DNA of 64,000 bases from Tipula vernalis (GCA_958295665.1 OY282558.1:69056789-69120788), one strand, 5' to 3'. Positions 10,601-22,620 are shown, counted from the stretch's first letter. The notes: generated by a model not told the origin, from the sequence alone. Made by a program: numbers and translations.

Positions 10601-13345
10601 TTTCACTCATTTTTCACGCGTTATTTGTTTGTTTATTAACTTTAGTCTCTTTCGATTAGAGCCGGCCATTTTTTCACTGAGTCCACAACCCTGCTCTTGA
10701 ATTCTTGCTTGTATTCCCTTCATTATCACTCAATTTCTCACAAATTTCTCTCCCAATTTTCATTCACTTTTACTCATTTTTGACCAACTTTTCATAAAAT
10801 GTTTACTCAGCTTTTACCAATTTTTCACTCTGCTCTCTTCACCTTCAATTTCCACTTTTACTGAAATGTGAAGAAAATTGTATAAGGAGTCAAGAATGGG
10901 TTAATATTGAGTAAAAAGTGAGTGAGAATTGATTGATGAAGGAAAAGTGGGTGAACCTGAGGAACAGTATGTAAAAATTTAGTAGGTGAGATTGAGTGAA
11001 AACTGAGTACTAATCGGAGAAAAACTTCAATTCTCATTTTTTACTGAAATTATATAATGTCCGTTAACTTTTCACTCATTGTTCATTAAATTTTCTCTCA
11101 ACTTGTACGCAGTAGTCTCTCAATTGTGGCAGCTGCCACTGAGATACATAGTGAAAAATCATTTTAAAAATTCGACTTTAGTTTGAATATAGCTTTGTGC
11201 AAATAAAAGTAATATGTGGGAATTAACAGACAACACATTTATAGAAATGTCCTCCTTTCCAATTTGGACACTACAAAATTGTTACTTTCCCTGCACAAAA
11301 AAAAAAAAATATCACTGCAAAATTTATACATGTCTGTACGTACGTTGAAATAAGGTTGGGATAAATTTATAATTTAAATTTAGTCTAAACGCGTTGCTTT
11401 TATTGGCAACATTAGTTTAGATATTGCAAAAAAAAATGTTGCTAAAATTCAGAATGTTTTAAATTTGCCTGAACGGTTTGCTTCTTTTCGGTTCTTATTT
11501 AAAGAAAAATGCTTTGCCTAAATCTGTTGCTTATAAATAGGAAGAGTATTGCCAAATTTGTAATTTTGCAAAAAATGTTTGCAGAATGTTTTTAATTTGT
11601 ATTATGTCTGGCCGTTTCGCTTCTTTTCGGTTCTGATTTAGAACAAATTACTTTGCCAAATCAGTAAAAACTCAACTTTCATTTTTCACGCGTGATTTAT
11701 TTGTTTATAAATTTTAGTCTCCTTCGATGGGAGTCGACCATTTTTTCACTGAGTCCATAACCCTGCTCTTCAATTATTGCTCGTATTTCCGTCACTATTA
11801 CTCAATTTTCACTTAATTTCTCACAAATTACTCTCTAAATTTTCAATCATTTTTACTAATTTTTGACCAAATTTTTAATAAATTGTTTACTCAGTTTTGC
11901 ACATTTTTCACTAAGCATTCACTCAATTTCCACTTGTTTAGCAAAAACGTTCAATTTCCACTTTTACTCATTTAACGGTTAGCTTTTCATTTTATGTTCA
12001 CTAAAGTTAAAATGTGAAGAAAATTGAATAATGAGAGCAAAATTAGTAAAGAATGAATTAATATTGAGTGAAAAGTGAGTGAGAATTGATTGATTGAATG
12101 AAAAGTAGATGATCATGAGTAAACAGTACGTAAACATTTAGTGAAAAGTAGATGAAAGTGAGTGAATACTGAGTATAAATCAAAGGAATAATTTATCTCT
12201 CATTTTTATTGAAATTTTACTCAATGCCCGTCTACTTTTCACTCATTATTCATTTAATTGTCTCTCAATGTTCACGCAGTTTTTACTGTAACAAATTGTT
12301 GAACGAAAAGTGGGAACCAAATCAATTTACGTACAACTAAAAATTGCTCAAAAAATTTACGATTGACTCATTTGTGACCGACTTATTCTCTTATATTTTG
12401 AGTGAAAATTGATGGAAAAGTTAGTGCGAAATTAAGTTAACAATGGGTGAAAAAATGTGTAGTAAAATGTCTAAAAAAGTGTAAAAGTAAGTAAAAATTT
12501 AGTGAAAAGTTAGTGAAAAATGAGTGAAAATAAAAAGCTCAACTCTTATTTTGACAGAAGTTTTACTCATTTTCCACGCGTCATGTGTCTGTTTATAAAG
12601 TTTAGTCTCCTTTGATGGGAGCCGGCTATTTTTCCACTGAGTCCACAAACTTGCTCTTTAATTCTTGGTCGTAATTCCTTCAATATCACTCAATTTCTCA
12701 CAAATTTCTCTCCCAATTTTCAATCACTTTTACTCATTTTTGACCAACTTTTCATAAAATGATTACTCAGTTTTTACCAATTTTTCACTCAGCATTCACT
12801 AAATTTTCACTTATTTTGCAAACACCTTCAATTTTCCACTTTTAGTCATTTGAGGTTAGCTTTTCATTTTATGTTCACTCAAGTTGAAAAGTGGAAGAAA
12901 ATTAAGTAATGAGTCAAAAATGAGTTAATATTGTGTAAAAAGTGAGTGAGAATGGATTAATTAAATGAAAAGTGGGTGAACGTGAGAAACAGTGTGTAAA
13001 AATTTAGTAGGTGAAAGTGAGTGAAAACTGAGTACAAATCAGAAAAAAAAATCAATTCTCATTTTTTACTGAAATTATATAATGTTCGACCACTTTTCAC
13101 TCATTGTTCATTAAATTTTCTCTCAACTTTTTTGAAGTAGTCTCTCAATTGTGGCAGCTGCCACTGACATACATAGTAAAAAATCATTTTAAAAAAATCG
13201 AATTAAGTTTGAATATAGCTTTGTACAAATAAAAAACTAAGTGGGAATTAACAGACAACACGCTTTTCTTCACGACAAACACGCTTCGCTTCTTTTCGGT
13301 TCTAATTTAGAAAAAAATACTTTGCCTAAATCTGTTGCATAAAAT
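7650..13345. repeat. second module in the array (CGCTTCTTTTCGGTTC block)
   Basis: A block containing CGCTTCTTTTCGGTTCT, then ACTTTGCCTAAATCTGTTGC, recurs at about 7758-7815, 11479-11532, 11617-11660 and 13284-13342, with a partial copy near 9128. It is distinct from the TTTTCACTC blocks and always lies just upstream of an anchor block. It therefore belongs to a higher-order unit rather than being random sequence. Confidence 0.6.
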
Positions 13346-15552
13346 CAGTAAAAACTCAACTGTTATTTTAACAGAAATTTCACTCTTTTTTCACGCGTCA
13401 TTTGTTTGTTTATAAATTTTAGTCTCCTTCGATGGGAGTCGGCCATTTTTTCACTGAGTCCATAACCCTGTTCTCAATTATTGGTCGTATTTCCGTCACT
13501 ATCACTCAATTTCTCACAAATTACTCTCTGAATTTTCAATCATTTTTACTTTTTTTTGACCAAATTTTTAATAAATTGTTTACTCAGTATTGCAAATTTT
13601 TCACTCAGCATTCACTCAATTTTCACTTATTTATCAAACACGTTTAATTTCCACTTTTACTCATTTGAGGTTAGCTTTTTATTTTATGTTCACTTAAGTT
13701 GAAATGTGAAGAAAATTGAATAATAATGAGCAAAATGAGTCAAGAACGAATTAGTATTGAGTGAAAAGTGAGTGAGAATTGATTGATTGAATGAAAAGTG
13801 GATGATCATGAGTAAACAGAGTGTTAAAATTTAGTGAAATGTAGGTGAATATGAGTGAAAACTGAGCACAAATCAAAGGAATAATTCAGTTCTCATTTTT
13901 ATTGAAATATTACTCAATATCCGTCTACTATTCACTCATTATTCATTTAATTGTCTCTCAATGTTCACGCAGTTTTTACTGTAACAAATTGGTAAATGAA
14001 CAGTGGGAACCAAATCAATTTATGCAGAACTAAAAATTGCTCAACAAATTTTCGATTGAGTCATTTGTGACTTACTTATACCTTTAGACTTTGAGTGAAA
14101 ATTGATGGAAAAGTGAGTGCAAAATTTAGTTAACAATAAGTGAACAAATGTCTGAAAAAAGTGTAAATGTAAGTAAAAATTTTGTGAAAAGTTAGTGAGA
14201 AATGAGTAAAACTAAAATACTCAACTCTTATTTTAACAGAAATTCCACTCATTTTTTCACGCGTCATTTATTTTGTTTTATAAACTTTAGTCTCCTTCGA
14301 TGGGAGTCGGCCATTTTTTCACTGAGTCCACAAACCTGCTCTTCAATTATTGCTCGTATTTCCTCTGAATTTTCAATCATTTTTACTTATTTTTGACCGA
14401 CATTTCTTAAAATGTTTACTCTGTTTTTACCCATTTTTCACTCAGCATTCACACAATTTTCACTTATTTCTAAAAATTTCCACATTTACTCATTCAGGGT
14501 TAGCTTTTCATTTTATGTTCACTCAAGTTGAAATGTGAAGAAAATTGAATTATAATGAGCAAAATGAGTCAAGAATGAGTTAGTATTGAGTGAAATGTGA
14601 GTGAGACTGGATTGATTGAATGAAATGTGGATGATCATGAGTAAACAGAGTGTGAAAATTTAGTGAAAAGTAGGTGAATGTGAGTGAAAACTGAGTACAA
14701 ATCAAAGGTCTAGTTTAATTCTCATTTTTATTGAAATTTTACTCAATGTCCGTCTACTTTTCACTCATTATTTATTTAATTGTCTCTCAATTTTCACGCA
14801 GTTTTTATTATAACAAATTGTTGAATGAAAAGTGGGAACCAAATCAATTTATGTAGAACTAAAAATTGCTCAAAAAATTTACGATTGACTCATTTGTGAC
14901 TCACTTATTCTTTTATATTTTGAGTGAAAAATGATGTAAAAGTGAGTGCAAAATTTACTTAACCATGAATGAAAAAATTTGTGAAAAAATGTCTGAAAAG
15001 AGTGTAAATTTAAGTAAACAGTTTGTGAAAAGTTAATGAAAAGTGAGTGAAAGTAAAGAACTCAACTCCTATTTTAACAGAAATTTCACTCATTTTTCGC
15101 GCGTCATTTATTTGTTTATAAATTTTAGTCTCCTTCGCAGACACCGCCATTTTCTCACTGAGTCCACAACCACTGCTCTTCAATTCTCTCACTCAATTTA
15201 CACAAATTTATTTCCCAATTTTCAATCACACAAACATGTTTATTCAGTTTTTGCCCAATTTACACTCAATTTTCATTTATCAAACACCTTTAATTTCCAC
15301 TTTTACTCTGTGGTGGCTAGCTTTCCATTTTATGTTCCCTCAAGTTGAAATGCGGACGAAAATTGAATAATGATTCATGAATGAGTTAATATTGTGTAAA
15401 AGTCACTGATAATTGATTGATTGAATGACAAGTGGGTGAACGTGAGTAAACAGTGTGTAAAAATTCAATTCTCATTTTTTACTGAAATTATAATAATGTT
15501 CGATCACTTTTCACTCATTGTTCATTGGTCTCTCAATTGTGGCAGGTGCCAC
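11126..15552. repeat. third module with a GTGGCAGCTGCCAC palindrome
   Basis: A perfect 14-bp palindrome GTGGCAGCTGCCAC occurs at 11126-11139 and 13151-13164. A one-base variant is at 15539-15552. Each is followed by the same roughly 60-150 bp of non-repeat-like sequence (GATACATAGTGAAAAATC, then a segment containing GTGGGAATTAACAGACAACA). The spacing of about 2.0-2.4 kb suggests a higher-order period larger than the anchor unit. Confidence 0.7.
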
Positions 15553-15590
15553 TGAGATACATAATGAAATCGTCTTAAGTTTAAATATAG

Positions 15591-15594
15591 CTAT
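15591..15594. repeat. target-site duplication CTAT, left copy
   Basis: CTAT directly precedes the left LTR and recurs at 17549-17552 directly after the right LTR. The uninterrupted sister copies of this array segment (near 11190 and 13225) carry a single TATAGCTTTG junction. This confirms that the DNA between the CTAT copies was inserted. Confidence 0.85.
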
Positions 15595-15941
15595 TGTGGC
15601 GGTTCACGCATTCACACATGCGTTCGCCGCCACACGGTCGGAACAAAACAAGAACAGACAGAAACGCAAACGGAAACACTAATACAAAAACGGACAACTG
15701 AACTACTGTCTCTTCCAGACAACGACGGACAAGACAAAATAAAAAAAAATAAAATATCAGTATCGGATAAATCTTCAAAACGGCAACACGTTGCTCTGTG
15801 TGTTCGCCGCCCAACCACATATTGTCGTCCCAAAAATGGTGGTGTGAAAACAAAAAGAAGTTTTTGTAATAAATTAAAATAATATAATATTCATAATAAA
15901 TTGTTTTTTAACATTATGTATGTAAATGCATAGCATCTATA
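15595..15941 (+). repeat. left LTR
   Basis: It begins TGTGGCGGTTCACGC and ends GCATAGCATCTATA. By eye it has no difference from 17202-17548; the offset stays 1607 bases from end to end. It contains several AATAAA signals in its 3' third. The 3' end is TA rather than the usual CA. Confidence 0.9.
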
Positions 15942-15943
15942 AT

Positions 15944-15951
15944 TGGTGACC
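15944..15951 (+). other. primer-binding site
   Basis: TGGTGACC lies two bases after the left LTR, where a tRNA 3' end would prime minus-strand synthesis. The octamer fits the 3' end expected for tRNA-Trp, a primer used by CsRn1-type Ty3/gypsy elements. The tRNA identity is an inference from eight bases. Confidence 0.6.
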
Positions 15952-17190
15952 ACCGTCGTCCGTTTTTACGGATTGGAACACGCCCAAAAAGCCGTGCAAC
16001 AAGTTTTTCAATATGTGCAAAATTTTTTGGATACCTGGTACAAAACCTGTACCAGGTAAATGGTACGTACCTAACAAAAAATCGGCCACGTGCCTTTATT
16101 AATTATGTTTTCTTTTTGTTTTATTTTTATTATTATTATTATTTTTTTTTGTGTGGACATTTTCGGCGACAACGTCACGTACATCTATACATATACACAC
16201 GTGTCGTGTTGTGAACATCATACAACAACAAAATGGAGTCATTTATTCCTTCAACACACACATACAAGCGACAGGGAGTCACATCACATCATGCGCGAGC
16301 ATATTTAACAGTACGTCAGCCATGCCATGATGTCAGCCATGGCATACTAGTATAAGGATTCACACCATGCGGATAAAAAAAAAAGAAAACCAACACCGCC
16401 GCCATTATCATACAAACATGATCGCATCCCTCATCATAGGCATCGTCATCATTAACGCCATCGTCATTATGGCCACCAACGACGAGCAGCAGTATCAACC
16501 ATCATCGACGCCGGTGTTATCATGACCACCATGACGACAGCGCCAATACCATCACCGCCTTCACCGCCTTCAGCAACAACAACACCATCAACATCAAATA
16601 ATATTTTTCATATTGAAACATGTACATTTTTCACCACCATTTTTTTTCATTTTTTTACGAGTTCATTTATTTAATTTCATTTTTTTTTAATTTTTTATTC
16701 AATAAAATTTTGTTTGTTTCATTTAAATGGCTCGCTCCAAGTCGTATGGCAAAACGACGCCCAGCCATACTTGACCACACTCCCCAGACTCACGGAACGG
16801 ACACGACACAGGACCGAAACTGGCCCAAAACAGGTTACGTCAGGCTTCAGAAAATACCATTCTGGCCTGGCGCATGTTTTGGGACCAGACTGACACAATA
16901 CCGCACTTACAGAATACCAAGGCAAGAAAACGTCAGGCAAACACTGACAAAGTCGCGGTTTTTGTAAGTCGGTCGACATACACACGCACACTTGTGCACG
17001 TACCCAAGCATCACACTCACGCACACGAGCATACCGAGCAATACGCGCACTCGTCAAACACACGAGCTTAAGCGCACACTCGCACTCGCATACGCAACAC
17101 ACACTTGCACACACGCACACAAACATCACATACACACACGCAGACATCACATACGCACACATTACAAGTACAGAGGGGGAAATTTACTCG
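15952..17190 (+). other. interior of the non-autonomous LTR element, no gene seen
   Basis: The first half is AT-rich. About 16390-16600 is rich in CAT/CAC/CAA triplets. About 16730-16960 is GC-richer with a 115-codon frame (16620-16967) that matches nothing I know. About 16975-17165 is CA-rich simple sequence. Longer minus-strand frames here (16719-17162 and 17068-17460) are translations of the TG/CA repeats and of the LTR. Confidence 0.7.
16033..16071 (+). promoter_or_regulatory. leader hairpin and adjacent palindrome
   Basis: ACCTGGTACA (16033-16042) and TGTACCAGGT (16048-16057) form a perfect 10-bp stem around a 5-base loop. GGTACGTACC (16062-16071) is a perfect 10-bp palindrome that shares GGTAC with the stem. 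Its place about 90 bases after the primer site, in the untranslated leader, suits an RNA packaging or dimerisation signal. Confidence 0.5.
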
Positions 17191-17198
17191 TGGGGGAG
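17172..17198 (+). other. polypurine tract region
   Basis: GAGGGGGAAA and then TGGGGGAG lie just before the right LTR, as expected for the primer of plus-strand synthesis. The tract closest to the LTR is GGGGGAG at 17192-17198. Confidence 0.6.
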
Positions 17199-17201
17199 TC
17201 C

Positions 17202-17548
17202 TGTGGCGGTTCACGCATTCACACATGCGTTCGCCGCCACACGGTCGGAACAAAACAAGAACAGACAGAAACGCAAACGGAAACACTAATACAAAAACGG
17301 ACAACTGAACTACTGTCTCTTCCAGACAACGACGGACAAGACAAAATAAAAAAAAATAAAATATCAGTATCGGATAAATCTTCAAAACGGCAACACGTTG
17401 CTCTGTGTGTTCGCCGCCCAACCACATATTGTCGTCCCAAAAATGGTGGTGTGAAAACAAAAAGAAGTTTTTGTAATAAATTAAAATAATATAATATTCA
17501 TAATAAATTGTTTTTTAACATTATGTATGTAAATGCATAGCATCTATA
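17202..17548 (+). repeat. right LTR
   Basis: This 347-bp copy matches 15595-15941 with no difference that I can see. It is followed by the CTAT duplication at 17549-17552 and then by the continuation of the interrupted array module (GTACAAATAAAAATACTAAG). Confidence 0.9.
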
Positions 17549-17552
17549 CTAT

Positions 17553-17735
17553 GTACAAATAAAAATACTAAGTGGGAATTAACAGACAACACATTTTTAA
17601 AAATGTCCTCCTTACCATTTGGACACTACAAAAATGTTACTTTCCCTGCACAAAAAAAAAATCCCACTGCAAAATTTATACATGTCTGTACGAATGTTGG
17701 AATTAAGTTACAATAAATGTATAGCACTGGAAACG
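17553..17735. repeat. array module resuming after the LTR insertion
   Basis: GTGGGAATTAACAGACAACA, TGTCCTCCTT, a GGACACTACAAAA stretch and ACATGTCTGTACG match the segment at about 11216-11345 and continue the module broken at 15590. After about 17735 the similarity to the array fades. Confidence 0.75.
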
Positions 17736-20159
17736 ATCACAATCTACGTGAAAAGTACTATTATACGTGTAAGTACTATATATTAACCACTCTACATTTT
17801 GTTAACGACAACGACTGGATTGTACAGAGGAGCCTCAACCTCCATATCAATCACGCTCAATAAGATTACTAAGATTAGATTGCTTTTTCACCCATTTCGC
17901 GCGGCATAGCCAACTTCCGTCTTTCGCCCCCTAACGATCATTAACCTTTAATTTTGCCTACAGATGGTTGGTTTTAAAAGTGCCTCGTTTATGACATATC
18001 TAGCAAATTGTAAAATAATGACGTTTACGTAAATAATTTAATATTTTACGAGTAACTGTTCGACCCCACTTCTTTGTTGCATTTTTTTTTTTTGCTTAAT
18101 CAGTTTTGATTGTCTCGATATAAATTAAAATCACCGCAATCTTACTAAATTCGTGGTCTTTATACGACTCATTAATCTGTAATTTACAATCGATTAATTC
18201 AAAAAAAAAAAAAAAAAAACAGAGAAAAAGATCTCAAAGGTGCGCCACTTTTTTAATGTCTTATTTACAAATATATATATATAAAATATTCTTATCATAT
18301 AAATAAAATAAAAATATTGAAGCAAGGTCATTGCATGAAAAGGTTAAGCTGTGCGCGCTGATCCAATAATTCAGGTGTTTTGCGCGCGATAATAACAGCG
18401 CTCGCAAAAGTACAATAAACTGCACTGTTGAACGCGAAGATCGTGATTAAAATCAATGATATTTACGAATAAACAATTACATAATCGATCAATTGTGCAA
18501 TCTAACATTCAATTTTCATGTTTTACAAAAAAAAAAAAAAAAAACGATCGAACATAAAAGGAAATAGGTATATTCAATTTGATCATCATCATAAATGAGC
18601 ATCTTTAATTTTTCAGTGTCACGGTTTAGACAAGATCTTGACGTTTTTATTATATAAAATCCAATCATAATCATAACATTCCAATCGCATAACATCTCAT
18701 AAGTGCCGATATTTAATTTGCATTTGACTATCAATTATTACAAGATGCGGTGCCGCCTCGCATCACAAAGCAAAAATTTCATCACTGGCAACAATTTACT
18801 TTTGTGTGTACAATCCCTTTTTTTCTGTATTCATCTTATAAATTCTCGATATGTTAAATGTTAAATTAACATTTGGTATAGTACAACACGAAAAAAACAC
18901 ATTTTTTTGAAGTTCAAGTGCAATTTTGATCGTATACACACAATACAATACAATACGATATAAACATTAAAAAACCGCATATGCGGTGTGATACATAACC
19001 AAAAAATCAACATCTTTAGACTCATTTAAGGTGTAAAATCTCTTACAACAACCATAATTATTGAACTATACACCATGCCTCGTAAATAACAAACATATTG
19101 TGTGATATATGCGCGCACGTACGTACATCCCTCCATCCCCCAACCAGGAAATCTTCGATCAATATTATTCTAATCAACCTTGCTTACATCTGAATCTTAA
19201 TTATTTTTAAATCTTTCACATATTTTTGTATACATTGTACGAGTGTATATGGTACATACAAGCACGAACGAGGTGTAAAAGAAAATTTTTTTTATAAAAA
19301 ATTATTTAAATTTATTTAAATTGAGTAATTGTGTATAACAAGGAATTACAAAATTATAATGATTTAATTAAAAATAAAATAAAATTATTTTTATTGTTAA
19401 ATTAGACAAATTAATTTCGATTTGATTATCATATTGTGCGGGTACTAACAACAACATAAATATTCGCCATATGTATAATATAAAAATGATCAACATTTTG
19501 TGTGATGTACGGCGATTACTGAAATCGGTTGAGCGGATGTTTGTATGGTTTTGGTAATGATGAGCCTTGATTTCGAATATGTGAAGAATTTTGAATTACA
19601 TATTGGGAAAGTTATTCATAAATCAGGTTCGTCGCTTGTGGATGTCTTTTGTTTATTATGACTTTCGATTTATTTTTTTTTTTATTGACGCTTTGGAATA
19701 GCTTGATGATTTTTTTTGGTAAAATGCTGCCAGCTATATATAAATGATGTAATATATTCACACAATCATTGTGACACTTAGAATTTATACGAGTATGTAA
19801 ATTTTAGATTATAAATTGAATTGATAATTTGATTGTTTTATAATTTTGTCGTAAATAATTTTCGACCTAAATGTGCCACTCAACCAGTTTCGTCTAGAAT
19901 TTTATTTAAACTATAGGTATGGATGGTCATAACTAACTAAACCATATCAAACGTTCAACGATAAAAACGTTTGACACATTTTGTCTATTTATATTCTATA
20001 AGGTTACAAATGAAGCATAAGAATAACGGGATTGAACTGCATCGAACATTTGCAGTTTGCCGTTAATGTCGGCAGTTTGCCTCTAATTTTTATTGTACCG
20101 CTGATCTATAAAAACCGTTAAGCTAATATTTTCTCGTAATAATTTCGAAAATTGGCCAC
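17736..20159. other. AT-rich DNA, no gene seen
   Basis: This stretch has poly(A)/poly(T) runs (for example 18201-18220) and short palindromic AT words. No open frame has a recognisable domain, and I see no clear element ends. Confidence 0.6.
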
Positions 20160-20279
20160 AAACTACAATTGAATGCAGATGTAGCAGCGGTTAGCATTGC
20201 TGTTGGTAAACCTAAACTCTGGTTAATATCAGCTTTCCTATAGCATACAATGAAGTGAACATTCACACAGCATGGGGAA

Positions 20280-22620
20280 ATCAACATGGGATACTTTTAG
20301 AACTATTCTGGGTAATTCACTACCAGTTCCGGTGCCAAAAATTCTTACAATAATGCAATATTGGGCCCTAATTTAAAAAGGCAAGGAAAACAAGAGCCAC
20401 TATAGACTGGGACTCCTATAAGGAAGTCCACAAAACTTACAAATATCAATTGAGAACTACCAAGAACAAATATTGGAGACTATACTGTGGCAAAATCCAA
20501 GAGTGTTCCGAGATGTCAGGGCTATGCAAAGTACTATCCCATGGCCCAAGTTATCTTCGGTGCGGAATCGTTGGAACTTCTGATGGAGACTCACTTCAGC
20601 AGATAACAGGATAAGTAACCTCGTACGTGAATTTATTAGCGGAAGGAAGTTTCTGTTGGCGATAGCTAGTTGTAAACCATATAAATCACAAGGACCTGAT
20701 GGTAATATTCCTGCGTATATCCAAAAAACTACGGACTTAACCATTTCCTGGTTAAAGGTAATTTTTAAAGGCAGCCTAGAACTATGCCACTTTCCTAGTA
20801 AATGGATGGAAGTTAAGGTTGTATTCATTCTTTTATACATTTCGTCGAAAAATCTTTCGAGTATAGAAACTAGGGATTTGGAACCTATTTGGATATTGAG
20901 GGGTACTAATAACGTACTTCTGGGGCTATAACTCTGACACTTTCGAATCTGCTAAGAGGCAGGATCATAAATACCAGTTTGGTGGCATCCTAGACTAGAG
21001 GTACTCCACAAAGCAGCGTACTGTCCCACTTACATTGGAATTTGGTCATTAATGACATGTTGCAAAAACTGGAGGATAGTTGCTTTAAGGTGGTTGGCTA
21101 AGCGGATGACGTTGTTATTGCCGTCATTTGTAAATATCCCAGTAGCTTTAGTGAACTCACGCAAAATGCAACTCTGCATAATTTCCGTAGGGGCCAATGG
21201 TTGTCGGTTGAATGTATAAACTGTTTGTGTAAATCCACACAAAATTGAATTTGGCTTTCTTTTCTAGGAAATACAAACATTCTCATTGCGATCCTCCCAC
21301 TTTAAATGGATTTAGATTGACTATTATAGATGAAGCGAGGTACCTAGGTCTCGTTTTGGATGGCAAATTAAATTGGAAGCCAAATATTTTGGTAAGATTC
21401 AAGAAAGCTACGGTAGCGCTACACTGTTGTAAAACTACCATAAGGAAAGGATGGGGCTGGAACCATTGGGCTTACACCGCAGTAGTGGATGAAGTAACAG
21501 TCTGGTGGCCTACTCAGTATAAAGCTGCCAACCAAATCTGTTGAAGAATGTTAGGCACGGGAGACTATGCAACAACTAATTTTTTTAGACATCATGGGAA
21601 ACAGTTTGCAGCTTGTAATGCCATACGACTGAAATTCACCTCAATGTGGACCGGTAACAATAAAGGGCTGGGCACTCATCTATATTGTGTAACAATGGGG
21701 TTTCTAAGACCACCGATTACGCTGTCCCGTCACTGTCTTGGCACAAAGTCCTGGTCTGTTATTCCCTCCAGAGATGACTGGGTGATATATGCAGTTCTAG
21801 AACCAGGAGTTATAATCTTTTTCACTGATGATTTAAAAAGAGGTGGAAAAGTCGGGGCTGGGGTGTTCCGTGAGGAACTTCTGAAAAACCTATCTTGTCG
21901 TAGCGTTTTCAAGCTAAAGTAACTGCCATAAAGGAAGTCGTAGACTGATTGAGGTGTAATGTAATATCGGCCGCTGATATTCGCATTTATATGGACGGAC
22001 AAACAAAGGCAAGTTGATGTGGTGTACATTGACTTTGCGAAAGCCTTTGGCCCCATCAGTCTTTGTAAAATTTTGGAACGCTTATATTGATTCGGTTTCT
22101 TCGAATAGTTTCTAACATTATTTAAATCGTATTTCAGTAGCCGCAATCAGTTTATTGAGCCGGAAATAGAATCTCTGAATTAATTCAAGCTATTTCAGGG
22201 ATACCACAAGACTCCCATGTTGCTCCTTGGACCATGGACATCCATCTAATATGGATGTCACGGCATTTCAATGGTACAGGGAATTTTAACTGCTTTATAC
22301 TGCTTCAGAAAGAAGCTAGTAAGTTGACGAACGACAGATGCTGAAATAGTACCTCTTGTGTAATAACTCGCCAGGCCTAGCCAATGTGATTACAGGGCAC
22401 CGTCTCATAAGGAGGCATGCGAGTAGACTTGGACTCTTCTTCAGGAAGAGAGTACTCCATCTTCTTTGCATCTGTCCTCGTCTGGCCCAAAACAGGCTAA
22501 AGTTTCCAGCGGTATCCCTTTTAAATGACCTGAAGGAACTCAGTAGGATGGACGGACGGACCTTAGTAGGAAGGACGTCAGGAGTATCCGAGTTGGTGGA
22601 TAAATAATAAATTGTGGTTT
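20280..22620 (+). pseudogene. LINE ORF2 remnant: RT, RNase H, C-terminal domain
   Basis: RT pieces are at 20656-20931 (SQGPDG motif of the fingers) and 21245-21544 (palm-thumb). The ADD box near 21102 is preserved but the Tyr before it is replaced by a TAA. An RNase H start lies at about 21815-21990. The typical C-terminal TGH...RLGLFF ... HLLC.CP segment is at 22390-22490. Clear stops interrupt every domain, so no protein can be made. Compared with copy 2 it has the 3' half that copy 2 lacks. Confidence 0.75.
22005..22240 (+). pseudogene. fragment of a jockey-like reverse transcriptase inside LINE copy 1
   Basis: The frame from 22005 reads VDVVYIDFAKAF, the strongly conserved catalytic motif A region of jockey/CR1-type RTs. 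SSRNQF and then SGIPQDS follow (the second after a frame change). This belongs to a different LINE clade from its surroundings and sits where the RNase H of the LOA-like element should continue. It has four stops. Confidence 0.7.

Larger units (their letters stand above)
6955..15590. repeat. large diverged repeat array built on TTTTCACTCA words
   Basis: About 8.6 kb is made of diverged copies of a complex repeat. An anchor block (TTTAGTCTCCTTCGATGGGA with variants, then a GTCGGCCATTTTTTCACTGA-like block) recurs near 7899, 8701, 9193, 9938, 10648, 11720, 12608, 13425, 14291 and 15130. The spacings are about 490-1070 bp, mostly 700-890. Within each unit a block rich in TTTTCACTC words is followed by a block rich in the reverse complement, GAGTGAAAA, so units are internally inverted at the word level. 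The open frames here are short, differ between copies and encode only Phe/Ser/Thr-rich low-complexity peptides, so I call no genes. Confidence 0.85.
15595..17548 (+). mobile_element. non-autonomous LTR retrotransposon (TRIM/LARD-like)
   Basis: This is a 1954-bp element with two 347-bp direct LTRs that I read as identical. It has a primer-binding site, a purine tract and a 4-bp target duplication. The 1260-bp interior has no gag, protease, RT or integrase and is largely simple sequence (CAT/CAC-rich, then CA-rich). It must have been copied by another element's enzymes. Identical LTRs imply recent insertion. It interrupts the array module that begins at 15539. Confidence 0.9.

Noticed and set aside
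8758..15348. Many 60-100 codon open frames within the array, some starting at matching positions
   Set aside because: They are Phe/Ser/Thr-rich translations of TTTTCACTCA words, differ in length between copies and have no domains.
15581..15853. Minus-strand frames of 73 and 90 codons, repeated at 17068-17460
   Set aside because: They lie inside the two identical LTRs, so identity reflects the recent duplication and not coding constraint.
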